Source: a virus. From it: a DNA stretch of 24,539 bases. Of this stretch, positions 17,258 to 24,539 are shown one piece after another; within the stretch, counting starts at the first letter, position 1, and each line of letters opens with the position of its first letter. The stretch covers positions 1-24,539 of the IMG/VR virus record IMGVR_UViG_3300030118_002542; one strand, written 5' to 3'. The position numbers and the translations under genes were made by a program. The notes beneath the pieces are model-generated. The model was given only the letters and a program-made list of their open reading frames with translations, made no database searches and was not told where the DNA came from.

Positions 17258-18001
17258 TTATTTTAATTTTTTCTCGACTTGAGAATAAATCTCAACACCT
17301 TCATCAGTCTTAAACCAAGCGGCTAGTGCTGAATACGGGTTTTCATCAAAAGGAACGTTAAGTAATTTTCTACCATTAGATCCCCAAGTAAATGTTCTTT
17401 GATCTTGAGATAGATTTATTATTTTAGCTTCACAAGCTTTAATACCTACGTTTCTAAGTTGAACATTGTCATCAGAGGCTAATTCTAAGAGCAACATTGG
17501 GTTATTTCTAGCAAACACTAGTAAATCACGCATAAGCTCCTTAGAACTCATCTTATTAACTTCTGAGCCTTTTTGAACACGCATAATAGCTTCTGCCTGT
17601 TCTATATCTAGTTTTTGAGCTAAATTTAAAGCCTCTATTTCAATCATTATGTCATCAACTTCGTCTATTGCTTGTTGAACGTTATTAACTTCATAATATT
17701 TTTTATCTTTATACGGATGGTAAATAGATAAAAATTTTTGCAGAGTAACATTATTCTTTGGAACAAATAAAGCTCCATCTCTAAACCATACATGCTCAGG
17801 TCTAATATCACCTTTCATTTCATCTACAAAACAAGTTCTTTGATTTCTTGCATATTGTATTTCTCTTTCATAACCTTTTTCTTTATCAAAATAATAAAGA
17901 CCAGTTGATTTTAAATGATAACCAAGAGGTGACATATTTATTAAAACATATGTTCTATCTTTTATTTCCCAAGTATCTTGAGTTTTGTTTTCTTTTTTCA
18001 T
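17258..18001 (-). CDS. Conserved virion-module protein following the capsid gene (247 aa)
   Basis: I cannot assign a function. The N-terminal half (about residues 1-105) is basic and mixed alpha/beta, with aromatic residues and the segment VWFRDGALFVPKNNVTLQKF. The middle is a helical acidic stretch (about 108-140). The C-terminal part contains KELMRDLLVFARNNPMLLLE, then GIKACEAKIINLSQDQRTFT and WGSNGRKLLNVPFDENPYSA (about 155-230). I recall that C-terminal pattern from proteins encoded just after the major capsid gene in crAss-like and marine phages. It is isolated by hairpins on both sides, so its dosage may be set separately from that of the capsid. An auxiliary head or head-completion protein is the simplest guess. 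Confidence 0.8.
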   Translation of the reverse strand: MKKENKTQDTWEIKDRTYVLINMSPLGYHLKSTGLYYFDKEKGYEREIQYARNQRTCFVDEMKGDIRPEHVWFRDGALFVPKNNVTLQKFLSIYHPYKDKKYYEVNNVQQAIDEVDDIMIEIEALNLAQKLDIEQAEAIMRVQKGSEVNKMSSKELMRDLLVFARNNPMLLLELASDDNVQLRNVGIKACEAKIINLSQDQRTFTWGSNGRKLLNVPFDENPYSALAAWFKTDEGVEIYSQVEKKLK

Positions 18002-18030
18002 AATATAATATATAATAAAATTAGTAAATA

Positions 18031-18056
18031 AAAGCCAGGACCGAAGTCCCGGCTTT
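18031..18056 (-). terminator. Strong intrinsic terminator-like hairpin after the major capsid gene
   Basis: The minus strand has an 11-bp stem, AAAGCCGGGAC paired with GTCCTGGCTTT, closed by a TTCG tetraloop (the C(UUCG)G class) and followed by TTATTT. It begins 12 bases after the capsid TAA. One pair is G-U in the minus RNA and would be A-C on the other strand, which fixes the functional orientation. This is the best terminator in the window. It would let capsid mRNA accumulate above the genes beyond it, with partial read-through or a new start serving the 247-aa gene. Confidence 0.8.
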
Positions 18057-18068
18057 AATTAATTAGTA

Positions 18069-19580
18069 TTAGTAAGTACCTGTACCTTCAACTAGTATAA
18101 AGTTGTTAGCACCTTGTACAACTAAACATCTTTCAGATAAGAAGTGCATTTCCATCGCATCTAAATCAGTAGTAGCAGCTCCAACCGAACCAGTAGTCCA
18201 AGTTTTGAAACGTCTGTCTTCTAATTGAGAAGCTCTGTATCTTACATGTAGGAAAGGTCTCTTAAGATTTTTTCCTAATGATTGATCGTACACAGTTGTA
18301 GTACCAGCCGGAATAAATACCGCTCTAACTTGGTTAACTACATCTTTAATACCACCTCTTGTAGCTTTGTCGTTTAAGTATCTCCAGTCAGATTTGTAGA
18401 AGTCATAAGAACCTCTTCTGAAACCAGAAAAACCTAAGTTTAATGCCATATCTTCAGAATTGTCAAATACACCGTAAGATGTACCTCCAGATCCGTAAGA
18501 ATTTTGACCAGCTAACATGTCATCGATAGTAAGCATGATGTCTCTGTTACCAAAGATCATGTACTCTTCAATAGCACCTTGCTTGTCAAGCTCTTTTAAT
18601 ATTTCATCAAAATCACCTAAAATCTGATCAGGAGTACCAGCAGTTGTTAAACCATCGTAAGCGTTACCTCTAGACTTAATAGCTGCGAACATACCTTCTG
18701 AACCACCTAAAGTATTAGATAAGTGAGAAGTTACAGTGTTTGTAGCAAGTTCATGCTCAACCATTGTCATTTCTAAGTAATCAGTAAATCTAGATCTAGT
18801 ATCACCAGCAGCTTTTAAGTACCAGTAGTAACCATTTTGTCCGTCTTCACCAGTAACTTCAACCCAACCAATTTGAGCAGCATCAGATCCTGAGACCTCA
18901 TATCTGTCTTTCATTATGATAGGCTTGTTAGTAAAAGACTTAAAACGTGGTTGGTTAGATGCAGTTCTACCAGTAGTACCTTTTGCATACTCAGAACCAA
19001 ATACCATCATACCACCTGTAACATTGCTGTTAGAGAAAGTTATATCAGCAAGTCCAGTACCGTCGTCAGTTATAGCATCAACAGTATATCTAGCGCAAAA
19101 TACACCAGAACCACTAACTTGAGCAGGAGTTAAAACATCGCTAACGTAACCTTTTACAGTTCCGTCACCGTCAGATAGTATAACTAAGTCACCAACTCTT
19201 ACAGCCATTTCAGCACTTGCAGCAGCAGCAGTAGCTCCTGTTACAGCATTACCATCAATGTCTTTAATAGCAGTAAAAGTATATACAGCTCCAGTTTCTC
19301 TTTTTATGTTACCTTGATATGATAAGTGTAATCTTGATTGTTCAGACCAGATTACTTGATCTGCGGACATTGCTTCTTCAGCTCCGACCATTTCTAAAAA
19401 TCCACCGATTGTTCTGTTACCGAACACTTCAGCTTCTTTTTCCATTAAATCTGGTAGAAATTGTTGTGCCCACCCTTTAGTTGTTTGAGACGTAAAGTCT
19501 ATATAGTTAGTCGTCAACGTCTGCGGTTGTGCGGATGGTACACTATTCAATAAGCTACCAGGAGTAAAAGTAGTTGCCAT
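18069..19580 (-). CDS. Major capsid protein, HK97-fold, crAss-like type (503 aa)
   Basis: The segment at about residues 218-275, including KPIIMKDRYEVSGSDAAQIG, WVEVTGEDGQNGYYWYLK and RSRFTDYLEMTMVEHEL, is what I recall as the signature of crAss-like major capsid proteins. The N-terminal part includes FLPDLMEKEAEVFGN (about 41-55), a beta-rich probable insertion domain lies at about 95-200, and the C-terminal half carries an EEYMIFGNRDIMLTIDD segment and a YRASQLEDRRFKTW segment. The 503-aa length suits an HK97-fold shell protein. The gene is noticeably richer in G+C than its neighbours, as expected for strong codon selection on the most abundant virion protein. The leader is A/T-rich with no Shine-Dalgarno. 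It lies after the acidic scaffold candidate and before a strong terminator. Confidence 0.9.
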   Translation of the reverse strand: MATTFTPGSLLNSVPSAQPQTLTTNYIDFTSQTTKGWAQQFLPDLMEKEAEVFGNRTIGGFLEMVGAEEAMSADQVIWSEQSRLHLSYQGNIKRETGAVYTFTAIKDIDGNAVTGATAAAASAEMAVRVGDLVILSDGDGTVKGYVSDVLTPAQVSGSGVFCARYTVDAITDDGTGLADITFSNSNVTGGMMVFGSEYAKGTTGRTASNQPRFKSFTNKPIIMKDRYEVSGSDAAQIGWVEVTGEDGQNGYYWYLKAAGDTRSRFTDYLEMTMVEHELATNTVTSHLSNTLGGSEGMFAAIKSRGNAYDGLTTAGTPDQILGDFDEILKELDKQGAIEEYMIFGNRDIMLTIDDMLAGQNSYGSGGTSYGVFDNSEDMALNLGFSGFRRGSYDFYKSDWRYLNDKATRGGIKDVVNQVRAVFIPAGTTTVYDQSLGKNLKRPFLHVRYRASQLEDRRFKTWTTGSVGAATTDLDAMEMHFLSERCLVVQGANNFILVEGTGTY

Positions 19581-19600
19581 TTTTTAAATAGTTTTTAAAT

Positions 19601-20809
19601 TTATAATTTGTTTTTCTTTATTTTTACTTTAAAATCATTGGCGTCATCTCCTAATACCCTAAATTTAAGACCTCCTACTTGAGCTTGGTTAAAAGAACTT
19701 CTAGGATTTACATTTACGTTTTTATCTCTAGCAACAGTTTCTTTTACAGCATCAGCTTTACCTTGCTCGTAAAAATGTCTTGCAATAGCATCAGGATTCA
19801 TTGCAGTAAATAAAGATTTATGATAACCTGCAGCATCTGACATTTCATTACTTTTATTCAAAAACTTTTTGACAAAGTTATTAATATCGCTTTGATTTTC
19901 TTTTACTTCATTTATGTTTTTAACATTAAATCTGTATTTTTTATCACCAACGTTAAAATCAAAACCTTTAAAATCTTGATTAAACACATCGTTAGTTTTG
20001 TTTAAAAATACTTCTTTTTGTTTATCTGCAACTTTTTTATTAGCTTCAGATTCTTTGTTGTATCTATTAAAAAAATCAACAGCCTTTTGTTGTTCTTTGG
20101 TCAACTTTGACCCGGCTTTAATTTCTTCATAGTATTTGGACTTTAAACCGTCCAAGTGGTTCTTAGCATTCGCAACTTGCTCTTTTAACGCTAATTTTTT
20201 TCTTTTAATATCTTTAGCATCATCTTCTTCTTCGTTATAAGAAAACTGATCTTCCATCATAAAATCTATTTCGTCAGTTGTAAGATGTGGCTTTGTTTGT
20301 TTGTAATATTCTTTTAAAGCAGTTAAGTTATCCATACCAGAATAATCTTGATTAAGCTTAACGTAATCAGATATATCACCACCAGTTTCTTCCATGAAGT
20401 CGATTAACTTTTGAACATTTTCTGGAAGTTCTTTACCTGTTTCTTGAGCTTCAACTATAGCTTCTTTAGTTTCTTCAACTAACTCTTCAACTTTTTCTTC
20501 TACTTTTTCGTCAGTTATTTCTTCTAATACTGGCTCTTCTTGTGTTTGCTCTTCCGGTTGTACTTCTTTTTGTTCTTGTGTGGTCCCGGTGTCCTCGGAT
20601 TTAACATCCTCAGTGACTCCTGCTTTGTCAACGTTATCGTCTGTAACTTCATTTTCTTTGGTTTCTGGTTTTTTACTTAAATCTACTTTAATTATAGGCT
20701 CTTCTTTTTTTAATATTTTTCGCCTTTTTATTTTTTGTTTTCCAACCTTAGTATCTACAATAGGTTGCTCTACAGCTGTATCAGCTGCATTGTCTTTTTT
20801 TTCTTCCAT
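19601..20809 (-). CDS. Probable scaffolding / capsid-assembly protein (402 aa)
   Basis: The product starts with a short basic patch (KQKIKRRKILKKEE, about residues 24-37), then a long very acidic disordered region (about 40-130, many Glu runs). A charged helical body follows (about 140-340), and the end is a basic tail ending KVKIKKNKL. This layout of acidic, helical and basic-ended regions directly upstream of the major capsid gene is typical of scaffolds, whose basic end binds the shell. No protease motif is seen, so maturation cleavage, if any, must come from elsewhere. The role is inferred from composition and position; no named family is recognised. It follows the portal stop by 17 bases and precedes the capsid ATG by 20. 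Confidence 0.85.
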   Translation of the reverse strand: MEEKKDNAADTAVEQPIVDTKVGKQKIKRRKILKKEEPIIKVDLSKKPETKENEVTDDNVDKAGVTEDVKSEDTGTTQEQKEVQPEEQTQEEPVLEEITDEKVEEKVEELVEETKEAIVEAQETGKELPENVQKLIDFMEETGGDISDYVKLNQDYSGMDNLTALKEYYKQTKPHLTTDEIDFMMEDQFSYNEEEDDAKDIKRKKLALKEQVANAKNHLDGLKSKYYEEIKAGSKLTKEQQKAVDFFNRYNKESEANKKVADKQKEVFLNKTNDVFNQDFKGFDFNVGDKKYRFNVKNINEVKENQSDINNFVKKFLNKSNEMSDAAGYHKSLFTAMNPDAIARHFYEQGKADAVKETVARDKNVNVNPRSSFNQAQVGGLKFRVLGDDANDFKVKIKKNKL

Positions 20810-20826
20810 AATAAAATATTATATAA

Positions 20827-23172
20827 TTAGTTAATTTTTGGGTTAAATTTATCGAGGCCTATACCACTCCCTACTATATCATTACCTGAAGATTCAAATT
20901 TTTTAGCATCTTTACCAGTTTGTTTCATAGTCTCGATATTTTCTTTACTTTTATTCTCCATATTTTTCAATTGAGAATTAAGGTCAAACTCATATTGCAT
21001 AAGTTCTTTTTTAAGTCTTACTTCTTCTTGCAAATATTCTAATCTAAATCTAGCCTCCGCTTGATCAACTTGAAGTTCAGAAGCTGTTTTAGCTTTGTTC
21101 TTTTGTATTTCAGCTTGAGCCGCAGCCTGTTGTTGTTGAGCATTTGCCTGAGCTTGCGCTTGAATATTTTGTTGTTGTGCTTTTTGATCTCTTTCTGATT
21201 TTTGTTTTCTTTTTAATTTTAAATACTGATTTGCAAGCCGCGTATTTTTTATTTCTCTAATATCAATAGCATCGTCTAACTCTATAAGTTTTTGAGATAA
21301 AGCTGTTTGTATATTGTTTTCAAGCATTTGTTTTTCTTCTTCATCAGGCTCTAGCTCTAAAAATATACCAAAGTCATATAGATGAAGCTCTTTCATTTCT
21401 TTTAATGTAGCAACATTATGAGCTCCTATAGCTTGTATAAAAGCTTCTTTTGTTGGTGAATATTCTAGTATGTCAGATATTCTTAATGATAATTTTTCAG
21501 CTATTTCAGCCGTAATAAACATTGAAGCTAACAACACATGTCTAGTAGCTACATTTGAATTAGCTGCAGCTAACTTTTGAACACCAACTAAAGCTTTAGG
21601 ATCAGGCACACTACCGTCTCTTGCCTCGTTAAGTCCGGTCGTATCTCTAATCATTTGTAAATAATAGTTATACGTTTGTATTAAGCTTTGTAGCTTACCA
21701 TTATTTGAACTGTTAGCTATTTGCTGTATAGGTATTTTACCGGCATTAGGATCACCGTCTTGTGTCATTGATCTACCAATAACAGAACCTGTTTGGAAGA
21801 ACATGTTTAAAGCTTCTTGTGGATTATAGTTCGTACCGTTACCTAAATCTATTTCAGCTAAACCATCAGCATCTAAATAAACACCATCTGGTACCATCTT
21901 TGACATTACTTGTTGTAGCTTTAAATGCGTTAACTGTATCATATCAGCAAAACCAGTTATTCTACTAACAGTGCTTTCTATTCTACCGTTGTACATACGT
22001 GGAGCTACAATAGAGTAATTCATCTTTACTTTATTATAATCACTCTTACTACGCATCATGTTTTCACATTTATTCCAAGCTAACAACTTGTCAGTACCTA
22101 GTATTAAAGCACCTTCATATAAAACCTCAACAGCTCTTTGTAATCTTGCAAAATTGCCTTCTTTGTTAGAAGGTGGATTAAAAGTATCTGGTTTTTGTAT
22201 AGCTTTTTCTGCTCCTGTTCCAGTTTCTTTTAACTTATAAGTATCGTGATTATATGTTTTATAATTAAAATAAAGTATTTGAACTTTGTTTTTATCATAA
22301 ACTTCTCTTTGAGTATATCTACCGGTTGGTCTTTTAGCGCTTTTTTGTATTGTTTCTAACTCTGATTGACTAAGATTAGGAAACTGTCTTACTAGTTCGT
22401 TAAAAGGTATTGTTTTAACTTCACCAACATAATATAAGTCTTCAAAATATGGTGATTCACAATATGAATAAACTAAGTTAGCTGGATCTACATACTCAAC
22501 TGTTACACCTTCACTAAAATTAAAATTAGTTTTTACAGCACCTATACCTAAAACCGTAAGATCACGAAGCATTCTTCTTCTTATTAAGTCATAGTTATTA
22601 CCGTCTAATAAAGTGTTTATAGCTTGCTCTTCAGCTATTTCTACATTTTGTTTATAGTCTAACTGCATATGAAGTTGTAACTCTTCTTCGTTTCCTGGTA
22701 ATTTAGTAGGATCACTTTCATAAAGATTCATACTCATACCAACTGCAGCTTGATTATTAAAGTCTTGAGATTTCATATCTCTTAATATAGACTCCATATA
22801 TTCAGTACGTTTACTAACACCGTATTGATCTTGTGAATATGCTTTTACATTAAACATACGTTCTGACATACCGTTAACAACTATATCAACAAACTTAGGT
22901 ATAATTGGAACTGGTGTCCAGTCTAAATTTAAATAAGACAAATCACCATTAATAGATAATTCGTCTTTGTATTTTTGTATTGATTGTTCACCTCTTGCGT
23001 ATAATCTTAATTGATGAAACTTTGATTGAGTGTCAAAGTATTTATTAGAATAAGTTCCGTTAAACCACTCTTGCTCGATAGCTCTAGCAACTCTTAATCC
23101 ATAGTCATAACTAGATTTTTCTAAGTCGCTTACGACTTGTGAAGGAAAGTTAACATGTACTGACTCAGCCAT
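20827..23172 (-). CDS. Portal protein, crAss-like type (781 aa)
   Basis: Residues about 80-125 contain YLNLDWTPVPIIPKFVDIVV, then NGMSERMFNVKAYSQDQYGV, which I recall as the signature of crAss-like portals. Later segments fit a portal core, including an LTVLGIGAVKTNFNF strand region (about 206-220), a wing and stem with MIQLTHLKLQQVMSKMVPDG, and a DTTGLNEARDGSVPDPKALV segment. The last 120 residues form a Gln/Ala-rich and then Lys/Glu-rich coiled coil (about 665-760), probably the barrel or a region touching packaged DNA. The ring would sit at one capsid vertex as the DNA channel and dock TerL. The start is 2 bases after the TerL TAA, with an A/T leader and no Shine-Dalgarno. The product is longer than many portals, mainly through the coil. 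Confidence 0.9.
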   Translation of the reverse strand: MAESVHVNFPSQVVSDLEKSSYDYGLRVARAIEQEWFNGTYSNKYFDTQSKFHQLRLYARGEQSIQKYKDELSINGDLSYLNLDWTPVPIIPKFVDIVVNGMSERMFNVKAYSQDQYGVSKRTEYMESILRDMKSQDFNNQAAVGMSMNLYESDPTKLPGNEEELQLHMQLDYKQNVEIAEEQAINTLLDGNNYDLIRRRMLRDLTVLGIGAVKTNFNFSEGVTVEYVDPANLVYSYCESPYFEDLYYVGEVKTIPFNELVRQFPNLSQSELETIQKSAKRPTGRYTQREVYDKNKVQILYFNYKTYNHDTYKLKETGTGAEKAIQKPDTFNPPSNKEGNFARLQRAVEVLYEGALILGTDKLLAWNKCENMMRSKSDYNKVKMNYSIVAPRMYNGRIESTVSRITGFADMIQLTHLKLQQVMSKMVPDGVYLDADGLAEIDLGNGTNYNPQEALNMFFQTGSVIGRSMTQDGDPNAGKIPIQQIANSSNNGKLQSLIQTYNYYLQMIRDTTGLNEARDGSVPDPKALVGVQKLAAANSNVATRHVLLASMFITAEIAEKLSLRISDILEYSPTKEAFIQAIGAHNVATLKEMKELHLYDFGIFLELEPDEEEKQMLENNIQTALSQKLIELDDAIDIREIKNTRLANQYLKLKRKQKSERDQKAQQQNIQAQAQANAQQQQAAAQAEIQKNKAKTASELQVDQAEARFRLEYLQEEVRLKKELMQYEFDLNSQLKNMENKSKENIETMKQTGKDAKKFESSGNDIVGSGIGLDKFNPKIN

Positions 23173-23174
23173 AT

Positions 23175-24539
23175 TTAATTGTTTATTATTTTAGACATGA
23201 AACCTCTGTTGTCATATCTTGATATGTTAATGTTTAATTTTTGTTTTTCTATATTTGGATTAGGTTTATACAAATGCCTATTGCAAGCCATGATAGCTAA
23301 ACCGCTACTAATTGTTGCATCAAACTTTGTACGTTTGTTTATGTCAAACTTAGCCCAATCATTTAAAGTTGTGTTAAAGTACATATCTCCGTACTCATCT
23401 TCTGTAGTATTACCAACATACTTTTGTATATACATTTCTATAGCAGCTGCATGAGCTTGCTTTATATCTTCACTTGAGTTTGGTATACCACCTATTTCTT
23501 TTTCAGCAACAGATAATTTATTCCATATTTTATCTGGTCTGTTCATACTATAACCCCTGTAACCTCTACGCCTTAAATAGTATAATAATCTTGGCTTGTT
23601 ATTTTCAGCAAGCATTGGCATACCGTAAAACACTAAAGCCATAAGCACGTCTTCAAAAAACATATCAGCAGTTTGTGGTCTTGCTAAATATTCTAAAAAA
23701 AAATGATGTGGAGGACAATCCTCCATACTAAATTTAGTTAAACCATGTAATGCTCCTTTTGAACCCTTACCGTCTACCGTGCCACTAATGTCGTAGCTAT
23801 CACAACCAAAAGCACCCATATGATCGTTGCCAGGATATTTCGTGCCATTTTTTATTATTATTTTATTTTGCATATGAGTTGGTGGTACCCAACTTACTTT
23901 AAATCTACCTTTTGGGTCTGGATAAAATATTACTTGCGTATCTTGTATACCGTTAACCCATTGAAAATTACCAGTACTTATGTTTAAGGTTCTACCAAGC
24001 TCTTCGTTGTAGTCTATTTGCTCGTATAGCTTTATTAAATTAAATATACTATTTTTTGCTTCATCTCTAAACGCATGCTCTTCAGTTTTTGGAAACTGTC
24101 GATAAAATTCGTTTAAAGCATCTTGATCGTTTTTTAAACCGTCAGCTTCGTTTTGCCAATGATCTATAATACCGTACTCGATTAACTGTCCGTCTGGTCC
24201 GTATACATCATTATCTGGATTATCAAAGACTGGATTTCCGTACTCATCAATAAATCCTTCGTAGTTCCACTCCATTGGGATAAAGAGAGAATACAGGCCA
24301 GACTTTGTTTGTCCATTACGGTTTCGTCTAGTAACATCTGAGTCATTGTATAGTTTTTTAAAGTTGTCTCCACCTTTATCAAGGGCGTTGGATGTTGAGC
24401 CCATCATACATTTACCTACTATTCTACTACCAAGACGTAAACATGTTTTTGTTACACGCCAATTGTTTAATATATTATCTGGTCTTTCCCACTTACCACT
24501 TTCATCATGTACTAACAGTGTAAGCTTTTCTCCGTCATA
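23175..24539 (-). CDS. terL: Terminase large subunit (partial, N-terminus outside window)
   Basis: The frame is open through the right edge (454 visible residues), so the internal ATG at 24407 is not the real start. Counting from the first visible codon, LTLLVHDES places a Walker B Asp12/Glu13, and the coupling motif GSTSN follows at 47-51. The nuclease domain has Asp247 and Asp250 in FGCDSYDIS, Glu312 in MLAENNKP and Asp407 in KFDATISSG, matching the acidic triad of the RNase H-like headful or cleaving nuclease. Walker A lies outside the window. The enzyme pumps DNA through the portal using ATP and cuts the concatemer. It ends 2 bases before the portal ATG. Confidence 0.93.
   Translation of the reverse strand, partial: YDGEKLTLLVHDESGKWERPDNILNNWRVTKTCLRLGSRIVGKCMMGSTSNALDKGGDNFKKLYNDSDVTRRNRNGQTKSGLYSLFIPMEWNYEGFIDEYGNPVFDNPDNDVYGPDGQLIEYGIIDHWQNEADGLKNDQDALNEFYRQFPKTEEHAFRDEAKNSIFNLIKLYEQIDYNEELGRTLNISTGNFQWVNGIQDTQVIFYPDPKGRFKVSWVPPTHMQNKIIIKNGTKYPGNDHMGAFGCDSYDISGTVDGKGSKGALHGLTKFSMEDCPPHHFFLEYLARPQTADMFFEDVLMALVFYGMPMLAENNKPRLLYYLRRRGYRGYSMNRPDKIWNKLSVAEKEIGGIPNSSEDIKQAHAAAIEMYIQKYVGNTTEDEYGDMYFNTTLNDWAKFDINKRTKFDATISSGLAIMACNRHLYKPNPNIEKQKLNINISRYDNRGFMSKIINN

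Noticed and set aside
5276-20829. Genome-wide TAG reassignment, known in some crAss-like phages
   Set aside because: All long genes read through without in-frame TAG, and the two TAG codons seen (7106-7108 and 5276-5278) act as ordinary gene ends. For the 376-aa gene, reading past TAG meets another TAG after three codons.
24182-24382. Minus-strand open frame of 66 codons inside TerL
   Set aside because: Out of frame with a clear terminase; no independent support.
1-24539. tRNA genes, CRISPR array, integrase or attachment site
   Set aside because: No cloverleaf-like segment, spaced repeats or recombinase motif was seen; coding sequence leaves almost no room for them.

Overview
The window is one piece of a strongly AT-rich tailed-phage genome. 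It holds most of a virion-structure module transcribed entirely from the minus strand, so it reads right to left. I find no host genes, tRNA, rRNA, insertion sequence, integrase or CRISPR array. From memory, the capsid, portal and 'stabilization/muzzle' proteins look like the crAss-like (Crassvirales) short-tailed lineage and its marine relatives. That is family recognition by eye and was not searched. None of the starts has a purine-rich Shine-Dalgarno sequence; all sit behind A/T-rich leaders. This fits a Bacteroidota host but does not prove one.

Layout in transcription order: TerL (23175-24539, 5' end outside the window), portal (20827-23172), an acidic probable scaffold (19601-20809), major capsid protein (18069-19580), a strong UUCG-loop terminator-like hairpin (18031-18056), a conserved but unassigned virion-module protein of 247 aa, a second long hairpin with a UACG loop (17214-17250), two probable neck or tail-ring proteins (236 and 302 aa), a 2535-aa tail/muzzle protein, a 120-aa protein of unknown role, a cupin-fold protein, and three probable ejected (cargo) proteins of 230, 376 and at least 1756 aa. 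The last is a giant gene running off the left edge.

The genes cover almost every base. Both edge genes are open. The TerL reading frame continues upstream of its first internal ATG to the right edge and carries the Walker B motif. The frame from 5270 down to base 1 stays open for 1756 codons and carries a zinc-metalloprotease-type HExxH motif. Together the genes make a DNA-packaging motor, portal, scaffolded HK97-type shell, neck rings, a large tail fitting, and proteins probably packaged in the head and injected with the DNA.

The less ordinary items are the giant HExxH protein, the very large tail protein with an Ig-like C-terminal extension, the cupin gene inside the virion module, the two UNCG-loop hairpins around the 247-aa gene, and a repeated stop-NNN-ATG junction that places neighbouring genes in the same frame.
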